A stretch of 64,000 nucleotides of DNA from Alkaliphilus metalliredigens QYMF (lineage in GTDB: Bacteria > Bacillota > Clostridia > Peptostreptococcales > Natronincolaceae), in assembly GCF_000016985.1 (NCBI RefSeq), contig NC_009633.1, positions 682,001 through 746,000 of the forward strand, read 5' to 3'. Positions 19,518 to 27,722 of the stretch are shown here, one piece after another. The position numbers and the translations under genes are program-made. The notes beneath the pieces are model-generated. The model saw nothing but the letters and a program-made list of their open reading frames with translations. It made no database searches and was not told where the DNA came from. Positions within the stretch are counted from its first letter, which is position 1. Each line of letters begins with the position of its first letter.

Positions 19518-19658
19518 GCATTTGTTAAAATATTATCTTAACGAATTTTTTCGTTGCGAAGCTAGTAGAAAAATGTAGAAAAATGTAATTCAATAATACC
19601 AATGGGTTCAGCTGTATCTATAGAAAAAAACAATAGTTGTTTTGGATTCCCATGAAAG

Positions 19659-19675
19659 TTGGCATAACAGTTGCA
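19659..19675 (+). promoter_or_regulatory. Sigma-54 (-24/-12) promoter of the prd operon
   Basis: TTGGCATAACAGTTGCA matches the TGGCAC-N5-TTGCW consensus with exact spacing, 31 bases before the prdC start. It is consistent with a preceding sigma-54 activator gene. Confidence 0.9.
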
Positions 19676-19705
19676 AGTATAGAGTGGCAGAAGGAGGTGA
19701 GGTAA

Positions 19706-20992
19706 ATGAATATCGTCTTACCATTAAAACAACATGTAGGTGCACCGTGCAAGCCACTGGTGAAAACAGGTGATCTAGTCAAAAAAGGACAATTGATTGC
19801 TGTGCCAGAGGGCTTAGGTGCCAACATACATGCCAGTATATATGGAACTGTTGATCGTATTAATGAAGAATGCATTATCATTACTCCTGATAAACAGCAA
19901 CCAGAAGCATATATAAAGATTAAGGAAACCAAGGACAATCTAAAGGCCATTGAAGAAGCTGGAATTGTAGGAGCTGGAGGCGCAGGGTTTCCTGCCCATA
20001 TAAAACTGAATACGGATCTGAAGGGTGGATATGTTATTGTCAATGGTGCTGAATGCGAACCACTTTTAGCACATAACTTGAAACTAATGGAGGAAAGCCC
20101 AGAGGTCATTATTAGAGGGATTAAATATATCATGGAAATTACCAATGCAGCTAAAGGATATATCGCTGTAAAGTCAAAATATAAAAAGGCAGTCAGGGGA
20201 CTCAAAAAAGCCTGTACAATTGAAACAGGTATAGAAGTTAAGTTCTTACCTGATATATATCCTTCGGGAGACGAAAGAGTGATTATAAGAGAACTTTTAG
20301 GTGTTGTATTAGAGCCTGGGAAGTTGCCATTAGAAGCTGGAGCAGTCGTGCAAAATGTAGAAACCATAAAGCATATTGTGAATGCCATAGAATTGAGAAA
20401 ACCATTTATTACGAAAGACATTACTGTAGCAGGACGTGTGCAGAGTGGTAGAAAAGGCAAAGTCTTTTTAGATGTGGCATTAGGAGAACCAGTAGGTAAA
20501 TATATTGAGCTTTGTGGCGGTTATGTAATGCCCTATGGCGAGATAACCCTAGGGGGACCCTTTACAGGTAGTGCCGGCAATGAAAAGACCCCCATTACGA
20601 AAACCTTAGGTGGCATTTTAGTTTCTATGCCTTTTCCACAAGAAACAAGAAAGATGGGGATCTTAGCTTGTGAATGCGGCGCTCAGGAAGAAAGATTAAG
20701 GGAAATTGCAAATGCTATGGGGGCAGAAGTCATAGCAGCAGAAAAATGCAAACGAATGGTAGAAATAAACGGAAGATATCGTTGTGATAAACCAGGGGAG
20801 TGTCCTGGTCAGGCAGAAAAGATTTTAAGTATGAAGAAAAAAGGAATACAAGTATTATTAACTGGAACCTGCGGCGACTGAACTAACACAGTGATGAATG
20901 TAGCTCCTAGGTTAGGAGTTCCCACTTACCACAGTACGGATCATGTACTTAGAGCAACAGGCGAAAGACTAATAAGAAGAACTGAAGAGTAA
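19706..20992 (+). CDS. prdC: PrdC, RnfC-like selenoprotein of proline reductase
   Basis: 428 residues with selenocysteine. The UGA at 20879-20881 is in frame, codes residue 392 in TGTCGDU (a CXXU redox pair), and is followed by an open frame TNTVMNVAPRLGV and on to TAA at 20990. The N-terminal two thirds are RnfC-like (PLKQHVGAPCKPLVKTGD, GAGGAGFPAHIKL, a flavin/NADH-type fold). In proline reducers PrdC passes electrons to the reductase. Cysteines in ACECGA and EKCKRM...CDKPGEC may hold a cofactor or disulfides. It is the first gene after the sigma-54 promoter, with the strong site AAGGAGGTGA. Confidence 0.93.
20879..20922 (+). promoter_or_regulatory. SECIS-like hairpin in prdC
   Basis: Downstream of the UGA, GCTCCTA (about 20902-20908) can pair with TAGGAGT around a 3-base GGT loop. 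The position, about 20 bases after the UGA, fits a bacterial SECIS read by SelB. Confidence 0.65.
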
Positions 20993-21036
20993 AAAGTAAA
21001 AAGTAATTTTAAACATATAGATAGGAGGCGATTTAC

Positions 21037-22926
21037 ATGGCAATAACTGTAGAAACTGCAAAGGAACATATGAATGATCTAGCGATCGTATGTTGTAGAA
21101 CACAAGCAGGAACGATTATTGAAGCAAGTCATTTAGAAGACCCAGCAATTTTTGCTGACTTAGAGGATTCTGGTCTAATCACAATTCCCGACAACTGTTT
21201 GAAAATCGGAGAGGTATTGGGTGCAAAATTAGTGAAAACAATTGATTCCTTAGTTCCACTGACACCAGACTTGTTAGAAGATATACAAGTGATGGCAGCA
21301 GATGAAAAAAAGGTAGAAGAAAAAGTAGTTGAAGAAGCAAAATCTGTACCAATGGCTCAGGCTGCACCAGTAGTACAGACAATAGGTGGGGTTGTAAAGA
21401 TTCATATAGGAGAAGGTAAGAATATTAACCTTGAAATACCAATTGGATTAGCCGGAGGTATGGCCACAAATAATCAACCTGCTGTAGCACCTGAAGCAAA
21501 TACAACTACGGTAAAAGCAGAAGAAATGAATACAGAAGTTGGACAATCACAGGAAGCAAAAGAAATGAGAAGACTTGTTAAAAAGCATTTTAAAATTGAC
21601 AAGGTGGCCTTTGGTCCTGAAACGAAAATTGATGGAACAACACTTTATATTAGAGAAAATGTGTGTGATGATGCTGTCAAGATCAGTGATCTTGTCACAT
21701 CTATTAAGATAGATATCATCACTCCTGATGATTATGATAAATATAGTGAAACGATTATGGATGTTCAGCCTATCGCGACTAAAGAACCAGAAAACAAACT
21801 AGGTCAAGGGATTACCAGAGTGATCGATGGCGTGGTAGTAGTGGTAACGGGAACAGATGAAGCTGGTGTGCAAATTGGTGAGTTTGGATCCTCTGAGGGT
21901 GTCCTAAGCAAAAATATTATGTGGGGAAGACCAGGAGCACCAGATAAAGGTGAGATCTTCATTAAGACTGAAGTTGTGATTAAAAAGAATACAAATATGG
22001 AAAGACCTGGTCCATTAGCTGCACACAAGGTAACGGACTTTATCACACAAGAGGTTAGAGAAGCTTTAAAGAATGCTGATGAAAGTTTAGTTACTGAAAA
22101 AGAAGAATTAGTGCAATACAGAAGACCAGGAAAGAAAAAAGTAGTGATTGTGAAAGAAATTATGGGTCAGGGTGCAATGCATGACAACTTAATCCTACCA
22201 GTAGAGCCTGTAGGCGTTATTGGGTCAAAAGCCAATGTAGACTTAGGGAATCTTCCGATCATGCTTTCACCACTAGAAGTATTAGATGGAGGAATTCATG
22301 CACTAACCTGTATAGGGCCTGCTTCTAAAGAGAATTCTAGACATTATTGGAGAGAACCTTTAGTAACAGAAGTAATGAATGATGAAGACGTGGATCTTGC
22401 AGGTGTTATATTTGTAGGTTCACCTCAGGTTAACTCAGAGAAATTTTATGTTTCTGAAAGACTAGGAATGACAATCGAAGCCATGGACGTAGACGGTGCA
22501 TTCATTACAACAGAAGGGTTTGGAAACAATCATATTGATTTTGCTAGTCATCATGAACAAATTGGTATGAGAGACGTTGCTGTAGTTGGTATGTCCTTCA
22601 GTGCGCAACAGGGTGCGTTAGTAGTAGGAAACAAATATATGAAGTATATGATCGATCATAATAAATCAGCTCAAGGAATTGAAAATGAAATTCTTTCAAA
22701 TAATACATTGTGTAAAGAGGACGCAGTTAGAGCACTTGCAATGTTAAAAGCTGTTATGGCAGGTGAGGAAGTAAAAGAGCCTGAAAGAAAGTTTAATCCA
22801 AATGTAAAAGAAAACAATGTAGATATGATTGAACAACAAACAGGCAAAGAGCTTGAGTTAGTACCAAATGAGCAAATACTAGAAAAAAGTAAAAAAAGAA
22901 TGGAAATCTACGAAGTAGAAGCGTAA
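21037..22926 (+). CDS. prdA: D-proline reductase proprotein PrdA
   Basis: 629-residue precursor of the pyruvoyl-containing D-proline reductase, which reduces D-proline to 5-aminovalerate. The cleavage cysteine is Cys425 in IHALTCIGPASKEN; self-cleavage before it yields the pyruvoyl group on the C-terminal chain, as in C. sticklandii (Cys421). Residues 1-175 form an extra N-terminal region ending in a charged linker, and residues from about 183 match PrdD. It is cytosolic and complexes with PrdB. The AGGAGGCG site lies 45 bases after prdC. Confidence 0.95.
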   Translation: MAITVETAKEHMNDLAIVCCRTQAGTIIEASHLEDPAIFADLEDSGLITIPDNCLKIGEVLGAKLVKTIDSLVPLTPDLLEDIQVMAADEKKVEEKVVEEAKSVPMAQAAPVVQTIGGVVKIHIGEGKNINLEIPIGLAGGMATNNQPAVAPEANTTTVKAEEMNTEVGQSQEAKEMRRLVKKHFKIDKVAFGPETKIDGTTLYIRENVCDDAVKISDLVTSIKIDIITPDDYDKYSETIMDVQPIATKEPENKLGQGITRVIDGVVVVVTGTDEAGVQIGEFGSSEGVLSKNIMWGRPGAPDKGEIFIKTEVVIKKNTNMERPGPLAAHKVTDFITQEVREALKNADESLVTEKEELVQYRRPGKKKVVIVKEIMGQGAMHDNLILPVEPVGVIGSKANVDLGNLPIMLSPLEVLDGGIHALTCIGPASKENSRHYWREPLVTEVMNDEDVDLAGVIFVGSPQVNSEKFYVSERLGMTIEAMDVDGAFITTEGFGNNHIDFASHHEQIGMRDVAVVGMSFSAQQGALVVGNKYMKYMIDHNKSAQGIENEILSNNTLCKEDAVRALAMLKAVMAGEEVKEPERKFNPNVKENNVDMIEQQTGKELELVPNEQILEKSKKRMEIYEVEA

Positions 22927-22976
22927 GCAGCAACAAAGGCGTAAAGTAGTTACTCTATAAATGAAAAGGTGATTTC

Positions 22977-23237
22977 ATGAAGTATGGCGATAAGATCATT
23001 TATATGGAAGGTATTATAGTAGAATTACATGATGGTTCTGTATCCATTGATTTTAAAGGTAGACTAGGATTTTTAAAAGTACCGATGCGTATGATCATCA
23101 ATGATCATCCCTTGAAAATAGGGCAAGAAATAGGGTTGAATATGAGCTTTGTAGAGGTATTAAGTGAAAGCGTAAATGAAGAGTATGTTAGTAATATAGA
23201 AAAAAGAAAGAAAAAAGAAGAGGAGGCAAAAGGATGA
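22977..23237 (+). CDS. Small conserved prd-cluster protein (CBO2463/CBO2479-like)
   Basis: 86 residues, with no membrane segment. The N-terminal half looks like a small beta barrel (KYGDKIIYMEGIIVELHDGS, IDFKGRLGFLKVPMRMII) and the C-terminus is a highly charged lysine/glutamate tail. It lies between prdA and prdB and its stop overlaps the prdB ATG (ATGA), so it is translated with PrdB. Genes of this kind sit at the same place in other proline reductase clusters. Function unknown; assembly or maturation is plausible. Confidence 0.75.
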   Translation: MKYGDKIIYMEGIIVELHDGSVSIDFKGRLGFLKVPMRMIINDHPLKIGQEIGLNMSFVEVLSESVNEEYVSNIEKRKKKEEEAKG

Positions 23238-23962
23238 CTAATATGACAGTAGTAAAAGGTCTTCAGTCAGAAATATTTGTACCTATTACGCCGCCACCTG
23301 TTTGGACACCGGTAGAAAAAGAACTTAAAGATATGAAGGTGGCCTTGGTAACGGCAGCAGGAGTACACATGAAATCTGACAAGAGGTTTAATTTAGCAGG
23401 TGATTTTAGCTTCAGAGTAGTTGCTGGAGACGCACCAATAGAGGATATTATGGTGTCTCATGGTGGATATGATAATGGAGATGTCAACAAAGACATTAAC
23501 TGCATGTTCCCAATCGATAGAATGAGAGAATTGGCAGAAGAAGGCTTTATTAAAGCGATCTCTTCTGTGAACCACGGTTTCATGGGTGGTGGTGGAGATC
23601 AAACGAAATTCAAGGAAGTAACTGGCCCTGAAATTGCGAAACAATTAAATGAAGAAGGTGTAGATGCAGTTCTTCTAACAGCTGGCTGAGGTACCTGCCA
23701 CCGCTCTGCAGTTATTGTGCAGAGAGCGATAGAGGAATCGGGGATTCCTACAATCATTATTGCTGCTCTACCTCCAGTAGTTAGACAAAATGGTGCGCCA
23801 AGGGCAGTTGCTCCGTTGGTACCAATGGGTGCAAATGCTGGAGCACCAAATGACAAAGAAATGCAAAGAGGAATTGTAATGGATTCATTAAAACAGCTGA
23901 TTGAAATTCCTAGTGCTGGTAAGATCGTACCATTGCCTTACGAATATGTTGCAAAGGTATAA
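23234..23962 (+). CDS. prdB: D-proline reductase selenoprotein PrdB
   Basis: 242 residues. The UGA at 23687-23689 is in frame and encodes Sec152 within TAGUGTCHRS (UXXC), the same residue number as the known enzyme; the frame continues to TAA at 23960. The selenol attacks the alpha carbon of proline bound at the PrdA pyruvoyl group. It is related to the glycine/sarcosine reductase selenoprotein B family (CMFPIDRMRELAEEGFI, VNHGFMGGGGD). Start overlaps the preceding small gene by four bases. Confidence 0.95.
23687..23730 (+). promoter_or_regulatory. SECIS-like hairpin in prdB
   Basis: Starting about 15 bases after the UGA, CTCTGCA (23704-23710) pairs with TGCAGAG around a 7-base loop, with GCG/CGC extending the base past a small bulge. 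It is consistent with selenocysteine insertion. Confidence 0.7.
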
Positions 23963-23983
23963 TAGATTAAAGTATAAAAAATA

Positions 23984-24030
23984 ACGGGTCTACTACCTAT
24001 TCTCTCTTTTGAGGGTAGGTAGACTCCCGT
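23984..24030 (+). other. Hairpin between prdB and prdD
   Basis: ACGGG-TCTAC (23984-23993) pairs with GTAGA-(CT)-CCCGT (24019-24030), with alternative inner pairing TACCTA/TAGGTA. No run of T follows. It may be an RNA-processing or partial-attenuation site separating the abundant reductase subunits from the downstream genes. Confidence 0.6.
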
Positions 24031-24049
24031 AACAAGTAAGGTGATCAAT

Positions 24050-24814
24050 ATGTCAACGGAAGAAAAAATTTTCAGAAGACTTGTCATAAAAACATATCAT
24101 GTGGAAAATATCTGTGTAGCAGATAAAGTGACCATTACTGGAAAGTCCCTCACTATTTCTTTAGATAAGTTTGATAAAAAATTATCAAATTCCTCGTACA
24201 TCAAGGGATTAGAGATTGAAATTATTGAGCCAGGTCAACATGACAGATGGACAAACAGTATTATGGATATCATTCCCATATCAACTAAGGTTTTAGGAAA
24301 ACTAGGAGAAGGTACCACCCATACCTTGACGGGGGTATATGTTATGCTGACAGGAATCGATGAAATAGGTAAGCAGGTTGCCGAATTTGGATCTTCTGAG
24401 GGAATTTTGAAGGAAAAGCTTTATTTGAATCGAGCGGGGACACCTTCTCAAGGGGATTACATTGTATCTTTTAATGTCACCTTAAAGGCTGGAGAAGGAA
24501 GTAACAGAAGGGCAATTATGGAGACTCATAAATTATGTGATGTTTTCATTCAAGAAATAAGGAATGTACTTAAAACAATAGATAGTAAATCCCATACAGA
24601 AAAACATGTATTTTATGATAAAAGTCGATTCAATAAGAAAAAGGTTGCTATTGTCAAGCAAGTAGCGGGACAGGGTGCCATGTACGATAATCAAATATTG
24701 CCAAATGAACCCAGTGGATATAGTGGTGGAAGGTCGATGATTGATTTAGGCAACACACCCACGATACTGACTCCAAATGAGTATAGAGATGGAGCACTGA
24801 GGGCAATGACATAA
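24050..24814 (+). CDS. prdD: PrdD, PrdA-like protein ending at the cleavage site
   Basis: 254 residues from ATG 24050 (AAGGTGATCA site; a GTG at 24041 lies within that site). It parallels PrdA from about residue 183 to 424 (GEGTTHTLTGVYVMLTG, EFGSSEGILKEKL, KQVAGQGAMYDNQILP). It stops at DGALRAMT, exactly where PrdA has HALT before its pyruvoyl cysteine. It has no cysteine there, so no pyruvoyl group can form. A role as structural or maturation partner with PrdE is likely but unproven. Confidence 0.9.
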   Translation: MSTEEKIFRRLVIKTYHVENICVADKVTITGKSLTISLDKFDKKLSNSSYIKGLEIEIIEPGQHDRWTNSIMDIIPISTKVLGKLGEGTTHTLTGVYVMLTGIDEIGKQVAEFGSSEGILKEKLYLNRAGTPSQGDYIVSFNVTLKAGEGSNRRAIMETHKLCDVFIQEIRNVLKTIDSKSHTEKHVFYDKSRFNKKKVAIVKQVAGQGAMYDNQILPNEPSGYSGGRSMIDLGNTPTILTPNEYRDGALRAMT

Positions 24815-24829
24815 AGAAGGTGATGAGAT

Positions 24830-25294
24830 ATGGGGATTGGACCATCCACAAAAGAAACAACGCTACATCATTTTAGAGATCCACTTTTAGATGTGGTTTC
24901 TAATGATGAAGATATCGATTTGTTGGGGGTTATTATCGTTGGAACTCCTCAGAACAATGAAGATAAAGAATTTGTTGGCAAACGGACAGCTACATGGCTA
25001 GAGGCTATGAGAGTAGACGGTGCCATTGTGTCGGTAGATGGGTGGGGAAATAGTCATGTTGACTATGCCAACACCATTGAAGAAATTGGTAAAAGAGGCA
25101 TACCAGTAGTGGGACTGAGCTTTATTGGAACACAGGCAAAATTTGTAGTAGAAAATCAATATATGAATACCATAGTAGATTTCAATAAATCAGAAAAAGG
25201 CATAGAAACAGAAGTTGTAGGAGAGAACAATGCAGACTATTTAGATGCTAAAAAAACGTTGGCGTTTTTAAAGCTAAAAATGAGGGAGGGGTAA
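24830..25294 (+). CDS. prdE: PrdE, PrdA C-terminal-like protein starting at the cleavage site
   Basis: 154 residues. It opens MGIGPSTKETTLHHFRDPLL, which lines up with PrdA CIGPASKENSRHYWREPLV, so a Met-Gly replaces the pyruvoyl-forming cysteine. The ATG is the first possible start, because a TGA in frame lies three bases before it. Further PrdA-like segments: DIDLLGVIIVGTPQ, MRVDGAIVSVDGWGNSHVD, VVGLSFIGTQ. It is 15 bases after prdD and probably pairs with it as a split, non-catalytic PrdA homologue. Confidence 0.9.
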   Translation: MGIGPSTKETTLHHFRDPLLDVVSNDEDIDLLGVIIVGTPQNNEDKEFVGKRTATWLEAMRVDGAIVSVDGWGNSHVDYANTIEEIGKRGIPVVGLSFIGTQAKFVVENQYMNTIVDFNKSEKGIETEVVGENNADYLDAKKTLAFLKLKMREG

Positions 25295-25296
25295 CA

Positions 25297-26301
25297 ATGA
25301 AGTTTAGTAATAGTATCCATACTGTTGATTCCCACACGATGGGAGAGCCTACTCGAATTGTAGTAGGAGGATTACCAAGAATCCCTGGTGCAACAATGGC
25401 AGATAAGAAATCATATTTAGAGAAAAATTTAGATTATATGAGGACCGCTTTAATGCATGAACCTAGAGGACATAATGATATGTTTGGTTCAATTATTACG
25501 ACTACTACAGATGAAGAAGCGGACTTTGGTATTATTTTTATGGATGGTGGCGGATATTTAAACATGTGCGGTCATGGGTCCATTGGTGCAGCTACAGTAG
25601 CTGTAGAATCTGGTATGGTAGTTGTTGAAGAGCCTTTTACCCATATTACAATGGAATCTCCAGCAGGGTTAATAAAAGGAAAAGTTAAGGTGGAAAATGG
25701 AAAAGCCAGGGAAGTATCAATTGTTAATGTACCTTCTTTTCTCTACAAAAGAGATGTAGAAATTGAAGTGCCTCAAATAGGAAAAGTAACACTAGACATA
25801 TCCTTTGGAGGAAGCTTCTTTGCCATTATAGATGCAAAACAATTAGGTGTTAAGGTAGAAACAAGTCAGTCAGATGTTTTACTAAAACTTGGCTTACAAA
25901 TACGAGATATTGTTAATAAAACCATTAAGGTACAGCATCCAGAGAAAGCTCATATCAACACAGTGGATTTAGTTGAGATTTATGACGAAGCCTCTCATCC
26001 AGAAGCCCATTACAAAAATGTTGTTATCTTTGGACAAGGACAGCTAGACCGTTCCCCATGTGGAACAGGAACAAGTGCTAAATTAGCGACACTTTATGCT
26101 AAAGGAATGTTGAAAGAAAATGAAGAGTTTGTTTATGAAAGTATTACTGGAACATTATTTAAGGGAAGAGTATTAGAAACAACAAAGGTAGGAGAAATAG
26201 ATGCGGTTATTCCAGAGATCACTGGAAGTGCATATATTACTGGATTTAATCATTTTGTAATCGATCCTGAAGATCCATTGAAATACGGCTTTTGTGTATA
26301 A
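25297..26301 (+). CDS. prdF: Proline racemase
   Basis: 334 residues. Interconverts L- and D-proline so that L-proline can feed the D-specific reductase. Both catalytic cysteines are present: Cys91 in NMCGHGSIGA and Cys255 in DRSPCGTGTSAK. Cofactor-independent and cytosolic. It starts two bases after the prdE stop, with GGAGGGGTAAC as ribosome site. In this setting proline racemase fits better than the related hydroxyproline epimerase. Confidence 0.94.
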   Translation: MKFSNSIHTVDSHTMGEPTRIVVGGLPRIPGATMADKKSYLEKNLDYMRTALMHEPRGHNDMFGSIITTTTDEEADFGIIFMDGGGYLNMCGHGSIGAATVAVESGMVVVEEPFTHITMESPAGLIKGKVKVENGKAREVSIVNVPSFLYKRDVEIEVPQIGKVTLDISFGGSFFAIIDAKQLGVKVETSQSDVLLKLGLQIRDIVNKTIKVQHPEKAHINTVDLVEIYDEASHPEAHYKNVVIFGQGQLDRSPCGTGTSAKLATLYAKGMLKENEEFVYESITGTLFKGRVLETTKVGEIDAVIPEITGSAYITGFNHFVIDPEDPLKYGFCV

Positions 26302-26354
26302 CTCATAAAGTTTTTTTAAGTAATAATTATAAATAATAAAAGGGGGCTTTAAAA

Positions 26355-27230
26355 ATGTTAGCAAATGTTGTTTTAGGGATATTAGGACTTATGGCTGTAT
26401 GGTTTTGTTTGGTTTGGTTGAAGGGCCTAAAGAAAGAAGAATCTGTGGCTCCGACACCTCATTTATTTACAGTAGGATTTGTAACGAATTTCTTTGATAC
26501 CCTAGGGATTGGGTCTTTTGCTCCCACTACCGCTTGGTTTAAAGGAGCAGGACTTGTTAAGGATAGAATTATACCAGGAACATTAAATGTGGGACATACT
26601 TTGCCAGTAATTGTAATGTCATTTATTTTCATTCAAAGAGTAGAGGTTGAACCACTAACCCTTGCTTTAATGCTTGCTGCAGCGGTTATCGGAGCATACT
26701 TAGGTGCAGATATCGTGTCTGGACTACCTGAGAGAAAAGTACAGCTAGGAATGGGAATTGCACTATTAATTACAGCAGGTTTTATGTTATTAGGAAGACT
26801 TGATTTGATGCCAGCTGGTGGCGATGCCATCGGATTAAGTGGTACGCGTTTAATTATTGCAGTGGTTGCAAACTTTTTTCTTGGAGCTTTAATGACTTTA
26901 GGAATTGGTCTTTATGCACCTTGTATGGCACTAATTTATGCATTAGGAATGAGTCCAATCGTTGCATTTCCAATCATGATGGGTTCTTGTGCATACCTTA
27001 TGCCAACGGCTAGTGTGAAATTTGTAAAAAATGGTGCATTAAATACTAAGGCTGCTGTAGGACTTGCACTTGGTGGAATACCAGCAGTATTTATTGCTGC
27101 ATATCTAGTAACAGGGCTGCCGATGAATGTTCTTACGTGGTTGGTAATTGCTGTTATTTTATATACAGCGGTTACAATGCTTAGATCGGGAATGAAGCCA
27201 AGCGTAGAGGCAGAACCAGTAGGAAAATAA
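26355..27230 (+). CDS. TauE/SafE-family membrane transporter
   Basis: 291 residues with about eight hydrophobic helices and the duplicated TauE/SafE pattern (FVTNFFDTLGIGSFAPTTAW; VANFFLGALMTLGIGLYAPC). The family exports sulfur oxyanions and small organic acids. As the last gene of the prd operon, 53 bases after prdF with an AAAGGGGGC site, it is a candidate exporter of 5-aminovalerate or an importer of proline. This is inference from position. Confidence 0.8.
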   Translation: MLANVVLGILGLMAVWFCLVWLKGLKKEESVAPTPHLFTVGFVTNFFDTLGIGSFAPTTAWFKGAGLVKDRIIPGTLNVGHTLPVIVMSFIFIQRVEVEPLTLALMLAAAVIGAYLGADIVSGLPERKVQLGMGIALLITAGFMLLGRLDLMPAGGDAIGLSGTRLIIAVVANFFLGALMTLGIGLYAPCMALIYALGMSPIVAFPIMMGSCAYLMPTASVKFVKNGALNTKAAVGLALGGIPAVFIAAYLVTGLPMNVLTWLVIAVILYTAVTMLRSGMKPSVEAEPVGK

Positions 27231-27270
27231 ATAAGATAGATGTAAATAGAATAAATCATTTTGAGTGATG

Positions 27271-27331
27271 ATCACCCCATTTTACAAATTTAACTTAGAC
27301 CACCGGTTATTAATTTGTAAAGAGGGGTGAT
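27271..27331 (+). terminator. Long interrupted hairpin after the prd operon
   Basis: ATCACCCC-AT-TTTACAAATT (27271-27290) pairs with AATTTGTAAA-GA-GGGGTGAT (27312-27331). There is no good U-tract on the plus strand, so termination would be atypical. In the 492-base gap 27231-27722 the remainder is the T-box promoter and leader. Confidence 0.55.
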
Positions 27332-27403
27332 TTCAAAAAAAGAAGTAGATATTTGAATCAGACAGTTAGAAGTATAAATTACAAAAAATAGGATAAAAAT
27401 TGC

Positions 27404-27432
27404 TTGACACTTGATATTATATTGTATATAAT
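27404..27432 (+). promoter_or_regulatory. Consensus sigma-A promoter of the proB-proS operon
   Basis: TTGACA (27404-27409), a 17-base spacer, then TATAAT (27427-27432). Both hexamers are perfect. Confidence 0.93.
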
Positions 27433-27439
27433 TTGTTTT

Positions 27440-27691
27440 AACTATAAAATAGTAAATATAATATGGATAAATACGTTGAAAGAGAATAGTAAAAAGAAGA
27501 TGTTTCACAGAGAGTAAGGAGACGGTGAGAGCCTTGCAAACTATTTTTTTGAACCCGCTCTGGAGTATATAACTGATAAAGTTATTACGGCTGTAATCCC
27601 GTTATGATTATACAGAGTGAGTCTATTTGACTAACTAGGGTGGTACCGCGGGTAAAGTTCTCGTCCCTTCTATGGGATGAGGGCTTTTTTT
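27440..27691 (+). promoter_or_regulatory. Proline-type T-box leader
   Basis: A T-box riboswitch that reads uncharged tRNA. Stem I features AGAGAGTAAGGAGACGGTGA and GGAGTATA are present. The specifier is probably CCC (27554-27556) in GAACCCGCTCTGG, a proline codon. The T-box itself is AGGGTGGTACCGCGG (27637-27651), and a terminator hairpin follows. With proB and proS downstream, I infer induction when tRNA-Pro is uncharged. Confidence 0.92.
27660..27691 (+). terminator. T-box attenuator
   Basis: CTCGTCCC (27660-27667) pairs with GGGATGAG (27674-27681), followed by GGCTTTTTTT. The T-box sequence upstream can form the competing antiterminator. Confidence 0.9.
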
Positions 27692-27722
27692 GTTTTCAAA
27701 AAACAGAGAGGAGGGACAAAGG

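Noticed and set aside
19618-20460. 280-codon open frame on the minus strand
   Set aside because: It is antisense to prdC, has no ribosome site or recognisable domain, and mirrors prdC codon usage.
20879-20881. Stop codon ending prdC
   Set aside because: The frame continues with conserved PrdC-like sequence and a SECIS-like hairpin, so it is read as selenocysteine.
23687-23716. Possible nonsense mutation splitting prdB into two genes
   Set aside because: The two halves are in the same frame, and the TGA falls exactly at the known Sec position of PrdB.
27290-27508. 72-codon minus-strand open frame
   Set aside because: It covers the T-box promoter and leader start and looks like AT-rich noise.
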